The position numbers were made by a program, and so were the translations under genes. This document shows positions 15,322-24,528 of a DNA stretch of 64,000 nucleotides, piece after piece (the stretch's first letter is position 1; the number at the start of each line of letters is the position of its first letter). The notes under the pieces were generated by a model. That model was not told the origin of the DNA, searched no databases, and worked only from the letters and a program-made list of their open reading frames with translations. Source of the stretch: Rhodobacterales bacterium LSUCC0031 (GTDB taxonomy: Bacteria; Pseudomonadota; Alphaproteobacteria; Rhodobacterales; Rhodobacteraceae); NCBI GenBank assembly GCA_015689735.1, contig WVSP01000002.1, positions 1-64,000 of the forward strand, in the 5' to 3' direction.

Positions 15322-15936
15322 ATGAAAGTTCTCATTGCCGATGATCACGCATTGTTGGCGCAAGCCGTGGCGCATGCGCTGCGCGAGGAGGCAGGTTTTG
15401 ACGTTGCCGTCACGACCTCGCGCCAAGGTGCGGTCGATGAGCTTGAGAAATCACTCTATGACGTTGTGCTTTTGGACCTGCGCATGCCTGGCATGCACGG
15501 CCTGTCAAGCGTGGCTGAAGTGGTCAAGCGCGCAGGTGATGGTCAGGTGGTTTTGTTCACCGGTCAGCTTGATCGGCAGTTCTTGGATGACTCGATCAAG
15601 CTTGGTCTGAGCGGCTATATTCCCAAGACCATGCCGCTCAAGTCGCTGCAAAGCGCGCTGCAACTGATCCGCAGCGGTCAAACCTTTATTCCCCATATTG
15701 ATGCCCCGGCGGAAACCATCCCCCCGGTTGTGCCGGCCAAGCGCGATCCCGTCTCCGACCGCGAGGTGCATGTCTTGCGCCTTGCCGCCGATGGTGACAC
15801 CAACAAGGAAATCGCACGTGCATTGGCAGTGACGGAAACGCAGGTCAAAATGATCATGCGCAACATTTGCACCAAGCTGGGTGCGCGCAACCGGGCGCAT
15901 GCCTGTATCATCGCGCGCGAGCGCATGTTGATCTGA
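15322..15936 (+). CDS. NarL/FixJ-type response regulator
   Basis: A 204-residue two-domain regulator. The receiver (1-118) has the acidic pair DD at 7-8, phosphoacceptor D52 in VVLLDLRMPGMHG, a Thr in LFTGQ and the Lys in YIPKTMP. A LuxR-type helix-turn-helix ends it (about 138-200: SDREVHVLRLAADGDTNKEIARALAVTETQVKMIMRNICTKLGARNRAHA). ATG at 15322 is chosen because MKVLIADDH is the usual beginning of the fold; a ribosome site is weak. It is divergent from the HisKA-REC-Hpt protein, which could pass it phosphate. Targets are not visible. Confidence 0.88.
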   Translation: MKVLIADDHALLAQAVAHALREEAGFDVAVTTSRQGAVDELEKSLYDVVLLDLRMPGMHGLSSVAEVVKRAGDGQVVLFTGQLDRQFLDDSIKLGLSGYIPKTMPLKSLQSALQLIRSGQTFIPHIDAPAETIPPVVPAKRDPVSDREVHVLRLAADGDTNKEIARALAVTETQVKMIMRNICTKLGARNRAHACIIARERMLI

Positions 15937-15972
15937 CGCCATGTTCGGTGAATAGCGCCATGATACAAAAGA

Positions 15973-15995
15973 CCCCGCCACTGGCGGGGTTTTTT
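15973..15995 (+). terminator. Rho-independent terminator of the response regulator gene
   Basis: A 7-bp stem CCCCGCC/GGCGGGG with a 3-base loop is followed by six T residues, 37 bases after the regulator stop. Confidence 0.85.
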
Positions 15996-16014
15996 CTTCC
16001 ATCGCGTGGCGCAA

Positions 16015-16371
16015 TCACACCTCTGCGTGCTTGCCCCAGACTTGCATGAAATGCGCAAGGGCTGCGACCTGTGGTGGCGCATCGGCGGTGTCTTGAGCGC
16101 TGACAAGTGCTGTGGCCCTTGTCCAGTCATCGGGTAAGCGTGCCGCCAATTCATGTGCGACCACCTGTGCAACTGCGCTGGTCGATTTGCCTCCGATCCC
16201 GCGGGTATGCAACAGGTCGAACCAAGCCGCCTCGGGTGCTTCGAGTATCCGCTTCAGCGAATAGTCGCGGAAGAACTCCGATCGGATCACGCTTGGGCGC
16301 AAGATCTCGGCCTTTGGTTCTCCGCCCAACAGGCGGCACAGGTCTTGGTCAAGAAAGGATGGTGTGGTCAT
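16015..16371 (-). CDS. Hypothetical protein, 118 aa
   Basis: Not assigned to a family. It starts MTTPSFLDQDLCRLLGGEPK, is mainly helical and lacks a signal peptide or membrane segments. GAGGAG lies 10 bases upstream of the ATG at 16371, and codon use resembles neighbouring genes, so it is probably real. It stands alone on the minus strand, convergent with the response regulator. Confidence 0.5.
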   Translation of the reverse strand: MTTPSFLDQDLCRLLGGEPKAEILRPSVIRSEFFRDYSLKRILEAPEAAWFDLLHTRGIGGKSTSAVAQVVAHELAARLPDDWTRATALVSAQDTADAPPQVAALAHFMQVWGKHAEV

Positions 16372-16644
16372 TATTGCTCTGCTCCTCGCGTGCATGCGTG
16401 CGATCAACCGGCAGGGTCGGTCCGTGGCGCAGCTTCGCCGTGGTGCGCTAGTCTAGAAACTCCCCAAGTTTGTCACAAACTATCCTTCGTCGTCTCGAAG
16501 ACGCTTCCGCTTGGCCTTTTGCCGAGCCGTGCGGCCCGCGCCCCATGTCGCGGGCTGCCATACGTTTTGCGCAAGGCGCTCTGCCCTGCCACTGGCCTGT
16601 CACGCGGGTGGGGATGTTGGCCCAAGGTGCCAGAATAAAGGGGG

Positions 16645-16719
16645 TGGTGCCGTAGGGGAGGATTGAACTCCCGACCTCACCCTTACCAAGGGTGCGCTCT
16701 GCCACTGAGCTACTACGGC
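16645..16719 (-). tRNA. tRNA-Thr (GGU)
   Basis: Minus-strand cloverleaf with acceptor GCCGTAG/CTACGGC, anticodon stem CACCC/GGGTG, loop TTGGTAA (anticodon GGU), GAGTTCAATTCTC T arm and encoded CCA. Confidence 0.95.
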
Positions 16720-16803
16720 ATGTGGGCGGTCACATAAAAGCATCTTCCACGCACTGCAAGCGCAATCTGGACGCCCCCGGCGCAGAGGGGTAAACCCTCA
16801 CCC

Positions 16804-16995
16804 ATGGCAGCGAAAGATACCGAAAAACGACCAGCCAAATCGCCTAGCGATCCGCGCGCTGCGCGGCTGAAGGCGGCGCTCAAGGCCAATCTTGCGCGCC
16901 GCAAGCAACAGGCGCGCGCCCGCGCAATTCAAAGCGGCGCAGATGACGAGAACGACACGCCGGCACAGACCGGCCCCAACCTACACGAGCAGTAA
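16804..16995 (+). CDS. Small conserved basic protein upstream of murA
   Basis: A 63-residue protein, Lys/Arg/Ala-rich in its first 40 residues (RAARLKAALKANLARRKQQARAR) and acidic after that, so probably a disordered or helical nucleic-acid- or protein-binding peptide. It ends 12 bases before murA, and short proteins of this kind sit ahead of murA in other Rhodobacterales as far as I recall. Function unknown. Confidence 0.6.
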   Translation: MAAKDTEKRPAKSPSDPRAARLKAALKANLARRKQQARARAIQSGADDENDTPAQTGPNLHEQ

Positions 16996-17007
16996 AAGGG
17001 CAGTCAC

Positions 17008-18279
17008 ATGGATAAGATCGTGGTCAAGGGCGGTGGTGCGCTGTCAGGGCAAATCCCCATTGCGGGTGCCAAGAACGCATGCCTGACATTGATGCCTGCC
17101 ACGCTATTGAGCGATGAGCCGCTCACGCTGACCAATGCGCCACGCTTAAGCGACATCCGCACCATGACCACACTCCTGCAATCGCTGGGTGCCGAGGTGA
17201 CGGCGCTCAATGGTGGGCGGGTCTTGGCCCTATCCTCGCATGGGTTGAACAATCACACCGCTGATTATGACATCGTGCGCAAGATGCGCGCCTCGATCCT
17301 GGTGCTTGGCCCCATGCTGGCCCGCGATGGGCGCGCGATCGTGTCGCTGCCTGGCGGCTGCGCCATTGGCGCTCGGCCTGTTGATCTGCATCTCAAGGCG
17401 CTCGAGGCGATGGGCGCCGATCTGGAGCTGCGCGATGGCTATGTCCATGCAGAGGCCAAGGGCGGGCTCAAGGGGGCCGTGGTGGAATTCCCTGTGGTAT
17501 CGGTTGGTGCAACGGAAAACGCGCTGATGGCGGCCACGCTCGCCAAGGGGACGACGGTGCTGAAAAACGCCGCGCGCGAGCCAGAGATCGTCGATCTGGC
17601 CCAATGCTTGCGCCGCATGGGCGCCCAGATCGAAGGCGAGGGGACATCGATCATCACCATCCAAGGTGTTGACCGTCTGGGGGGCGCGACCCACCCCGTT
17701 GTGACCGATCGGATCGAGCTTGGCACCTATATGCTGGCCCCCGCTATAGCAGGCGGCGAGGTGGAGTTGCTGGGCGGGCGCATGGAACTTGTTGCAGCCT
17801 TCGCCGAGAAACTCGATGCCGCCGGGGTCTCGGTCACGCAGACCGCCTTGGGCCTCAAGGTCGCGCGCAAGAATGGCCGCGTCAGCGCTGTCGATGTGCG
17901 CACCGAGCCTTTCCCCGGCTTTCCCACCGATCTGCAAGCGCAGATGATGGCGCTCTTGTGCTGCGCCGACGGGGTTTCGTTGCTGGAAGAGACGATTTTC
18001 GAAAACCGCTTCATGCATGCGCCGGAATTGATGCGGATGGGGGCCAAGATCGATGTACATGGCGGCACGGCCACCGTGACGGGTGTCGCGCGCCTCAAGG
18101 GGGCGCCTGTCATGGCCACCGATTTGCGCGCATCGGTCAGCCTGATCTTGGCGGGGCTCGCCGCCGAGGGGGAAACTGTCGTCAACCGCGTCTATCACCT
18201 TGATCGCGGCTATGAGCGCGTTGAAGAAAAACTCGGCAATGTTGGGGCCGCAATCGAACGGGTGCGCGAACATGACTGA
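17008..18279 (+). CDS. murA: UDP-N-acetylglucosamine 1-carboxyvinyltransferase MurA
   Basis: A 423-residue enzyme of normal length that joins enolpyruvate from PEP to UDP-GlcNAc, the first committed step of peptidoglycan synthesis in the cytoplasm. Visible features are [20 protein letters not shown] with the catalytic Lys (K22 region), the [13 protein letters not shown] loop, and the substrate-loop segment [16 protein letters not shown] with the catalytic Cys of the CxIGxRPxD motif. ATG at 17008 follows the small basic gene by 12 bases. Its end overlaps the DUF2948 gene. Confidence 0.97.
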   Translation: MDKIVVKGGGALSGQIPIAGAKNACLTLMPATLLSDEPLTLTNAPRLSDIRTMTTLLQSLGAEVTALNGGRVLALSSHGLNNHTADYDIVRKMRASILVLGPMLARDGRAIVSLPGGCAIGARPVDLHLKALEAMGADLELRDGYVHAEAKGGLKGAVVEFPVVSVGATENALMAATLAKGTTVLKNAAREPEIVDLAQCLRRMGAQIEGEGTSIITIQGVDRLGGATHPVVTDRIELGTYMLAPAIAGGEVELLGGRMELVAAFAEKLDAAGVSVTQTALGLKVARKNGRVSAVDVRTEPFPGFPTDLQAQMMALLCCADGVSLLEETIFENRFMHAPELMRMGAKIDVHGGTATVTGVARLKGAPVMATDLRASVSLILAGLAAEGETVVNRVYHLDRGYERVEEKLGNVGAAIERVREHD

Positions 18280-18736
18280 GGATGCGCGCTTCGAGGATGC
18301 AGCTCCGCGCCCCATCGCCTTGCGCGCCTACGATGCCGCCGATCTTGAGGTCATCTCTGCCTTGTCCCAAGACGCGGTCTTTCCCATTGCCGAAATGTCA
18401 TGGCATCGCCGCCGCCGTCGCCTTTCGTTCTTGCTCAACCGCTTTCGTTGGGAAGATGCGGGTGCAAGCACGCCCCAGCGTGTGCAGGCCGTGCTGGTCA
18501 TCGATGATGCAACCCATGTTGCGACCCAAGGCTTTGATCGCGATGCGCGCGATCTGGTTCTGTCGCTGCTGACATTGGCATGGACGCCGGGCGAAGATGG
18601 CACCGGCCAGGTTTTGCTCACCTTGGCAGGTGACGGGGCCATCGCGGTCGAGGTCGAGGCGCTTGACGTCACCTTGCGCGATGTCACCCGGCCCTACATG
18701 GCCCCCTCGGGCAAGACGCCGCGCCATCCGGATTAG
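18272..18736 (+). CDS. DUF2948 family protein
   Basis: A 154-residue protein of a family found mainly in alphaproteobacteria, function unknown. It has the recognisable [25 protein letters not shown] opening and [16 protein letters not shown] segment. Its ATG overlaps the last 8 bases of murA, so the two are translationally linked. No membrane or secretion signals. Confidence 0.8.
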   Translation: MTEDARFEDAAPRPIALRAYDAADLEVISALSQDAVFPIAEMSWHRRRRRLSFLLNRFRWEDAGASTPQRVQAVLVIDDATHVATQGFDRDARDLVLSLLTLAWTPGEDGTGQVLLTLAGDGAIAVEVEALDVTLRDVTRPYMAPSGKTPRHPD

Positions 18737-18746
18737 GCCGCGCCGG

Positions 18747-19160
18747 CTATTGCTGGATCGCTTCGAGATAAGTGGCCAAGGCCAAGATACGGCCGCGCAC
18801 GGCGATTTCCGTTCCGACATCGCCGCGTTGCGCGATCACCGCGGTCTCGAAGCGGTCGCCCCAGATCGGCATCGGCCCGCCATGGCCGCGCAACCCCGAG
18901 CGGCCATCGATCAGGTGAATGATGTTGAGCATTGGAAAGTCACCGCCATTACGCGCGCGGATCTGGGTCAGGTCAGGCACGGGGATCGTCATATATTCTG
19001 CCAATGGCCCGTCGCCCCGACCGGTCAACCCGTGGCAGCTTGCGCAAGAGCGTGTAAATTCTTCTGCGCCTGCGACCGATTGCGCCATGCTCGCCCCGGT
19101 GGTGGCGAGCATCGTCAGCATGATCGTGCATGCGAAAAAACCCTGTCTGACCTTGCCCAT
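18747..19160 (-). CDS. Secreted c-type cytochrome
   Basis: A 137-residue protein with a signal peptide (MGKVRQGFFACTIMLTMLATTGASMAQ) and one haem-binding CASCH motif near residue 41, followed by GLTGRGDGPL as in small class I cytochromes. A later Met (PMPIWGDRFE) is the likely sixth haem ligand. It would carry electrons in the periplasm. It is oriented against the murA and hisD genes on either side, and no obvious redox partner is adjacent. Confidence 0.85.
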   Translation of the reverse strand: MGKVRQGFFACTIMLTMLATTGASMAQSVAGAEEFTRSCASCHGLTGRGDGPLAEYMTIPVPDLTQIRARNGGDFPMLNIIHLIDGRSGLRGHGGPMPIWGDRFETAVIAQRGDVGTEIAVRGRILALATYLEAIQQ

Positions 19161-19337
19161 TGCGCATTCTCCTTGGATTGGTGAGGGACACGAGGCCGCA
19201 AGCGACCCGGTCACAGACTAGGGCTATGCGCGGGGGTTGTTCTTGACGAAACGCATTGCTGCCGCAGATCGGGCAATGTCCACTTCACCCCCGCGCCCGG
19301 AACGGGTAGAGGGGCTTGGTGCAGGAACGGAACAAAG

Positions 19338-20663
19338 ATGGCAATTTTCCTCGATAGCCGAGACGCAGATTTCGCGCAGCGGTTCGCCGCACTGCTCGAG
19401 ATGAAGCGCGAAGATGCGCCCGATGTTGACCACACAGTGGCCGAGATCATCGCCGATGTGCGCGCACGCGGTGATCAAGCCGTGATCGATCTGACCGCGC
19501 GCTTTGACCGCCTGAGCCTGACACCCGCCAGCATGGCCTTCAGCGCTGCCGAGATTGCGCAGGCCATTGGCACGGTGCCAGCCGATGAGCGCGCGGCGCT
19601 GGAACTGGCCGCTGCCCGCATCCGCGCCTATCACGAACGCCAACGCCCCGCCGACGCGCAATGGACCGATACGGCAGGTGCTACGCTTGGTTGGCGCTGG
19701 ACGCCTGTCGATGCCGCTGGGCTTTACGTGCCGGGCGGGCTGGCTTCATATCCCTCCAGCGTCTTGATGAACGCGATCCCGGCACAGGTTGCGGGGGTAA
19801 GGCGTTTGGTGATGTGCGCCCCAACGCCCGGCGGTGTTGCCAATCCGTTGGTGCTGTTGGCCGCGCATTTGTCGGGTGTCGAGACCATCTACCGCATCGG
19901 CGGCGCACAGGCCGTGGCTGCCATGGCCTATGGCACTGCAACCATTGCGCCAGTCGATAAAATCACTGGCCCCGGCAATGCCTATGTCGCCGCCGCCAAG
20001 CGCCGCGTCTTTGGGCGAGTGGGGATCGATATGATCGCGGGGCCGTCGGAAATCCTTGTCGTGGCTGACGGCGAAAACGACCCTGACTGGATCGCGCTCG
20101 ATCTGCTTTCCCAAGCCGAGCATGACGAAAGCGCGCAATCGATCTTGATCACCACCGATGGAGATTTCGGCAAAGCCGTTGTGGCCGCTGTCGAAAATCG
20201 CCTGGAAACCCTCGAGCGGCGCGCCATCGCCGGGGCAAGCTGGCGCGACTATGGTGCTATCGTGACCGTGCGCGACCTTGATGAGGCCGCTGAATTGACC
20301 AACCGCATCGCCCCCGAACATCTGGAGCTATGCGTCGCCGACCCCGAAGCGCTCGCAGCCCAGATCACCCATGCCGGTGCCATCTTCCTCGGGCAATGGA
20401 CGCCCGAGGCGATCGGCGATTACATCGGGGGGCCGAACCATGTCTTGCCCACCGCACGCTCGGCCCGCTTTTCAAGCGGACTTTCGGTGCTTGATTTCAT
20501 GAAGCGGACCACAATGGCGCGCATGTCGCCCACAGCCCTCAAGGCTATCGGCCCCGCCGCCGAGACGCTGGCGCGCTCTGAAAGCCTCGAGGCGCATGGG
20601 CTTTCGGTTACGGCGCGTCTGGCCCGGCTAAACGGCAGCGCGCGCGAGGGAAAAGGGGAATGA
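19338..20663 (+). CDS. hisD: Histidinol dehydrogenase
   Basis: A 441-residue zinc enzyme that oxidises L-histidinol to L-histidine in two NAD-linked steps, the end of histidine synthesis. Seen are GLYVPGGLASYPSSVLMNAIPAQVAGV, the GGAQAVAAMAYGT and KITGPGNAYVAAAKR segments, IDMIAGPSEILVVAD, the SQAEHDESAQSILIT stretch with zinc and catalytic residues, and GGPNHVLPTARSARFSSGLSV. The ATG overlaps nothing upstream; its stop overlaps the UPF0262 start (ATGA). Confidence 0.97.
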   Translation: MAIFLDSRDADFAQRFAALLEMKREDAPDVDHTVAEIIADVRARGDQAVIDLTARFDRLSLTPASMAFSAAEIAQAIGTVPADERAALELAAARIRAYHERQRPADAQWTDTAGATLGWRWTPVDAAGLYVPGGLASYPSSVLMNAIPAQVAGVRRLVMCAPTPGGVANPLVLLAAHLSGVETIYRIGGAQAVAAMAYGTATIAPVDKITGPGNAYVAAAKRRVFGRVGIDMIAGPSEILVVADGENDPDWIALDLLSQAEHDESAQSILITTDGDFGKAVVAAVENRLETLERRAIAGASWRDYGAIVTVRDLDEAAELTNRIAPEHLELCVADPEALAAQITHAGAIFLGQWTPEAIGDYIGGPNHVLPTARSARFSSGLSVLDFMKRTTMARMSPTALKAIGPAAETLARSESLEAHGLSVTARLARLNGSAREGKGE

Positions 20664-21142
20664 CCATGCACATTACCCATATCGAAATCGACATGACGGG
20701 CATGCCCGCCCCGACGCCCGAGATCGAACAAGAACGCCGTGTGGCGATCTTCGATCTGCTCGAAGATAATTCCTTTCGCCTGCCTGCCCGCGACGACCGG
20801 CCCGAGGCATCCGGCCCCTATCATGTGACGCTTGCCATCCGCGACAAGCGGCTGGTCTTCGATGTTGATACCGAAGATGCGCGCGACGCGGCCGAGTTTC
20901 ACCTCTCGCTTTCGCCCTTCCGGCAGGTGGTCAAGGATTACTGGCAGATCTGCGAAAGCTATTATGACGCGGTCAAGCGCCTGCCGCCCAGCCAGATCGA
21001 GGCAATCGATATGGCACGCCGCGGCATCCACAACGAAGGAGCGCGCGTCTTGCAAGAGCGCTTGGATGGCAAGGCCGAGGTGGATTACGATACAGCGCGC
21101 CGCCTGTTCACATTGATCTGCGTCTTGCATTTCGGGGTCTGA
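20660..21142 (+). CDS. UPF0262 family protein
   Basis: A 160-residue member of UPF0262, a family of unknown function seen next to hisD in alphaproteobacteria. It overlaps hisD by 4 bases and precedes the phosphatase gene by 7, so it is part of that operon. The LRPF-like SLSPFRQVVKDYWQICESYYDA and DMARRGIHNEGARVLQERL segments are the conserved core. No secretion signal. Confidence 0.85.
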   Translation: MTMHITHIEIDMTGMPAPTPEIEQERRVAIFDLLEDNSFRLPARDDRPEASGPYHVTLAIRDKRLVFDVDTEDARDAAEFHLSLSPFRQVVKDYWQICESYYDAVKRLPPSQIEAIDMARRGIHNEGARVLQERLDGKAEVDYDTARRLFTLICVLHFGV

Positions 21143-21149
21143 GACGGCG

Positions 21150-21605
21150 GTGGATCAAGATTTCCCCTCATCGGTCTTATTTTGTTGCGACCACAACGCG
21201 ACGCGCTCGCCCATGGCCGAAGGGATCATGAAGAAATTCTACGGCCAGCGGGCCTATGTACAGTCCGCCGGTGTCAAGAATGACCTTGAGATCGACGGGT
21301 TCGCCGTCGCAGTCTGTGCCGAACTCGGCGTGGAGTTGCAGCGCCATCGCGTGCGTAGCTTCGACGAAATGGCCCAATGGGGTGATGACCTGTCTGGCTT
21401 TGACCTGATCGTGGCGCTGTCGCCTGCCAGCCAAAGGCATGCGCTTGAATTGACGCGTCATTTTCACCTCGCGGTGGAGTATTGGCCAATCCTCGACCCG
21501 ACCGGCCTTGGCGAAACGCGCGAGGCCAAGCTGAGCGCCTATCGCCAAGCACGTGACCAGATTGCCGCGCGCATCATCGCCCGCTTTGGACCGGCCCAGG
21601 GCTGA
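21150..21605 (+). CDS. Low-molecular-weight protein-tyrosine-phosphatase-like protein
   Basis: A 151-residue protein with the P-loop C-x5-R-S of the low-Mr phosphatase/ArsC fold near its N-terminus (VLFCCDHNATRSPMAEG; Cys 12/13, Arg 18/19). The second acidic catalytic region may be WPILDPTGLGE. The start is a GTG at 21150, 7 bases after the UPF0262 stop. The function could be tyrosine phosphatase or arsenate-reductase-like; context within a housekeeping operon gives no hint of arsenic handling. Confidence 0.8.
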   Translation: MDQDFPSSVLFCCDHNATRSPMAEGIMKKFYGQRAYVQSAGVKNDLEIDGFAVAVCAELGVELQRHRVRSFDEMAQWGDDLSGFDLIVALSPASQRHALELTRHFHLAVEYWPILDPTGLGETREAKLSAYRQARDQIAARIIARFGPAQG

Positions 21606-21749
21606 TCCATGCAGCACGGGCCGATCCGCCCCATGCGAGCGCTTTGCGCCCCAATGCCGCGCCGTCCGCAGTTTGGCCTTGAAAAAAAACCGCAACCGGC
21701 GCATCTACCCGCCACCTGCACCACATGGTGCGTATAAAACGGAGTGACC

Positions 21750-21968
21750 ATGGCCAAGGAAGAAATGCTCGAATTCCCCGGTGTCGTGAAGGAACTCCTG
21801 CCCAATGCGACGTTCCGGGTCGAGCTTGAAAACGGCCATGAGATCATCGCACATACGGCAGGAAAGATGCGCAAGAACCGCATCCGGGTTCTGGCCGGCG
21901 ACAAGGTTCAGGTGGAGATGACCCCCTATGACCTGACCAAGGGGCGCATCAATTACCGCTTCAAGTAA
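21750..21968 (+). CDS. infA: Translation initiation factor IF-1
   Basis: A 72-residue S1-like OB-fold protein that binds the ribosomal A site during initiation: [53 protein letters not shown] is near the family consensus. The ATG at 21750 follows GGAGTG; an in-frame GTG 6 bases earlier is less likely. It ends one base before the maf start. Confidence 0.97.
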   Translation: MAKEEMLEFPGVVKELLPNATFRVELENGHEIIAHTAGKMRKNRIRVLAGDKVQVEMTPYDLTKGRINYRFK

Positions 21969-21969
21969 G

Positions 21970-22545
21970 GTGCGGCTGATCCTCGGATCGGGCAGCCCCC
22001 GCCGCAAGGAATTGCTGGCGGTCTTGGGTATCGTGCCTGACGCGATCTTGCCCCCTGATATCGACGAAGACCCCCAAAAGGGCGAACTGCCGCATCTGTA
22101 TTGCGCACGCATTGCCCGCGAAAAGGCCGCGGCCATTCCTGCGGGGCCTGATGATATCGTGCTCTCGGCCGATACGACGGTGGCTTTGGGGCGGCGCATC
22201 TTGGGGAAACCCGCCGACGAAGCCGAAGCCCGGCGCTTTCTGGACCTGCTCGCCGGGCGGCGTCACCGTGTATTTACAGCCCTTGCCGTGCGGCGAGGCG
22301 CGCAGAACTGGGAACGGCTAATCGAGGCGAGGGTCAAGATGAAACCCCTCAGCGCGGTTGAACGCGACGCCTATATCGCGACCGGCGATTGGCAGGGCAA
22401 GGCAGGCGGCTATTCCATCCAAGGGCCTGCCGGGGCCTTTATCCCGTGGATATCTGGCAGCTACACGGCCATTGTGGGGCTTCCGCTGGCCGAAACCGCG
22501 CAAATCCTGCAAGCTGCGGGTTGGCCAGTCTGGAGGCACGGATGA
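21970..22545 (+). CDS. maf: Maf-family nucleotide pyrophosphatase
   Basis: A 191-residue Maf/YhdE-type nucleoside triphosphate pyrophosphatase, which hydrolyses non-canonical or modified NTPs. The opening [18 protein letters not shown], the AREKAAA segment, [39 protein letters not shown] and the [16 protein letters not shown] stretch are diagnostic. The start is GTG at 21970, two bases after the infA stop, and its own stop overlaps the RNase E/G gene by 4 bases. Confidence 0.93.
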   Translation: MRLILGSGSPRRKELLAVLGIVPDAILPPDIDEDPQKGELPHLYCARIAREKAAAIPAGPDDIVLSADTTVALGRRILGKPADEAEARRFLDLLAGRRHRVFTALAVRRGAQNWERLIEARVKMKPLSAVERDAYIATGDWQGKAGGYSIQGPAGAFIPWISGSYTAIVGLPLAETAQILQAAGWPVWRHG

Positions 22546-23582
22546 AGGGGCGGGTAATCTTGCTCGACTGGATCGGGGATCGCAGCGCCGCCGCCTTGAT
22601 GGTGGATGGACGCCTTGCCGATCTCTTGATCGATCCGGCCAGTGAAATGGCGCTGCCTGGTGCCATCTACCGCGCCGTGGCCGATCGCCCGATGCCGGGG
22701 CAGGGTGGCGTGACGCTCAACATGGGCGATCACAAGGGCTATCTGCGCCAAGCCAAAGGGGTCGCACCGGGAGACCGGCTCTTGGTTCAGGTGTCAGCCA
22801 CGGCCGAGCCGGGCAAAGCCGCACCTGTCACCCCCCGACTTCTGTTCAAAAGCCGCTATGCGATCGTGACCCCCGAGGCACCTGGCCTCAATATCTCTCG
22901 CCAGATCCGCGACGAGGCCGAGCGCGACCGCCTGCAAGAAATCGCGCATGAGGCGATGACGGGCGCCCCTGACGGGTTTGGCCTGATCCTGCGCTCGGCC
23001 GCCGAGGAGGTGGCAAGCGATCCCCTTGCCGATGACATCGCCGCGATGCGTGATCTGGCAGCCGCCGTTCTGGTCGACACCGACGGGCCGCCCGAATGCC
23101 TCGTTGCGGCCCCCGATGCGCATGAGCTGGCTTGGCGCGATTGGGCGGTACCTGACCCTGACGAAGTGATCGAGACACCCGGCTGTTTCGAGACCCATGG
23201 CGTTATCGATGCGATCACGGACATGCTTGATGCGCATGTGGCACTGCCCGGTGGTGCCTTCGCCTATGTCGAACCTACGCACGCGCTTGTCGCGGTCGAT
23301 GTGAATACCGGGGCTGATACCTCGCTTGCAGCGGGGCTCAAGGCCAACCTCGCGCTTGCACGCGCCCTGCCGCGGCTGTTGAGGGTCAAGGGCCTTGCAG
23401 GACAGATCACGCTTGACCTTGCACCCATGCCCAAGAAAGACCGCCGCGTGATCGAAGACGCGCTGCGACGCGCCTTCCGCGAAGACGGGGCCGAGGTTGT
23501 TCTGGCAGGTTGGACACCATTGGGCTGTTTCGAATTGCAAAAGAAACGCGATCGCCTCCCTTTGGCGCAGCTCTGGCCGTGA
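22542..23582 (+). CDS. Ribonuclease E/G family protein (short form)
   Basis: A 346-residue protein, only the catalytic core of RNase E/G. It includes an N-terminal S1-like part ([32 protein letters not shown]), [25 protein letters not shown] and the metal site with [16 protein letters not shown] and [12 protein letters not shown]. The Cys pair of the RNase E/G zinc link is not visible after this point, and no membrane or scaffold domain follows. It is common downstream of maf in Rhodobacteraceae. It probably processes rRNA or mRNA. The ATG overlaps the maf stop (ATGA). Confidence 0.85.
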   Translation: MKGRVILLDWIGDRSAAALMVDGRLADLLIDPASEMALPGAIYRAVADRPMPGQGGVTLNMGDHKGYLRQAKGVAPGDRLLVQVSATAEPGKAAPVTPRLLFKSRYAIVTPEAPGLNISRQIRDEAERDRLQEIAHEAMTGAPDGFGLILRSAAEEVASDPLADDIAAMRDLAAAVLVDTDGPPECLVAAPDAHELAWRDWAVPDPDEVIETPGCFETHGVIDAITDMLDAHVALPGGAFAYVEPTHALVAVDVNTGADTSLAAGLKANLALARALPRLLRVKGLAGQITLDLAPMPKKDRRVIEDALRRAFREDGAEVVLAGWTPLGCFELQKKRDRLPLAQLWP

Positions 23583-23665
23583 TCTCTTGGGAACGCCTGC
23601 CCAGGTTGCGATCGTGCCTATCGCCTTGCATAGTTGGGCCAAGATAATCCCAAGGAGCCTCGCCC

Positions 23666-23848
23666 ATGGCCTGTCCGATCTGCGCGCGTGAGACGCACCC
23701 CGATACACGCCCCTTCTGCTCGCGCCGATGTGCTGATGTCGATCTCGCGCGCTGGCTGAACGGCAGCTATGCGATCGCCTCAGACAGCCCCGAGGATTTG
23801 GTCGCCGCGGCCGAGGCGATGGAAGAGCTTCCTCGCAAGCCGCATTGA
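23666..23848 (+). CDS. yacG: DNA gyrase inhibitor / zinc-ribbon protein YacG
   Basis: A 60-residue protein with a CPIC...FCSRRC four-Cys zinc ribbon and the DLARWLNGSYAI stretch typical of YacG, which binds GyrB and inhibits gyrase in E. coli. AAGGAG lies upstream of the ATG. Last gene of the infA-maf-rng run. Confidence 0.9.
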   Translation: MACPICARETHPDTRPFCSRRCADVDLARWLNGSYAIASDSPEDLVAAAEAMEELPRKPH

Positions 23849-24127
23849 TCCCGATGACCTGTGACACCTCACGCATGACAACCAAGGCAATCTGCAAGGC
23901 GCATATCGCAGGCATCCGCTGGTAAAGCGAAAGATTTGTGAAATGTGCGGGCCGCGCCTGGGGTATTGCTACCATGCAAGCCATGTGGCCCACACGCTTA
24001 CTCAAGCCGCCGATCGGGTGGTTTGTGCAAGGGAGATTGCGTGGCAAAAAGATTTTTGCCCTTACCCTCTGGACAGCGCTTTGGCCCTCGCTTAGACGTC
24101 TGCCACCCGAACGGTTCCCGTTCCCCT

Positions 24128-24202
24128 GCCCGGGTAGCTCAGGGGTAGAGCAGTGGATTGAAAATCCTCGTGTCGGTGGTTCGATTCCGCCCCCGGGCAC
24201 CA
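24128..24202 (+). tRNA. tRNA-Phe (GAA)
   Basis: Acceptor GCCCGGG/CCCGGGC, D arm GCTCAGGGGTAGAGC, anticodon loop TTGAAAA (GAA), T arm GGTTCGATTCC and encoded CCA. Confidence 0.95.
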
Positions 24203-24528
24203 TTTTCCTGAAGTTTAGCGCACAAGATTAAAGCCGTGGGCTCATGGATCTTTGGTCAATCGACCGATCGATCCGGCTCGTCTCGGCTGTGCTGGAGGCC
24301 ATCGACCGAGATATGGGTGATCGCTACCGCAAAACGCAAAGCGTCTGCAAATCTGGGGGCACCTCAGCGGTTTGACAGCGCGGCCATGCTGGCTCTGAAC
24401 GCACCTGCCATCTCCGTCGCCTTTGGTCGGTTTGACTTTCATCAATGCGCGGTCACGAGGGCGATACTCTACCTCGTCGTTCATGCAGCGTTTTCGCAAA
24501 TGCGTGGCTTCGGGCTTGGTGAGGTCCC
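24203..24528. other. Intergenic region after tRNA-Phe with no recognisable gene
   Basis: 326 bases. Short open frames on both strands exist (a 43-codon one starts at 24244) but none resembles a known family. No hairpin terminator or direct copy of the tRNA 3' end was seen. Confidence 0.4.

Noticed and set aside
24203-24528. Short open frames after tRNA-Phe as integrase remnants
   Set aside because: No integrase motif (R-H-R-Y) or family similarity can be seen, and no attachment repeat is present.
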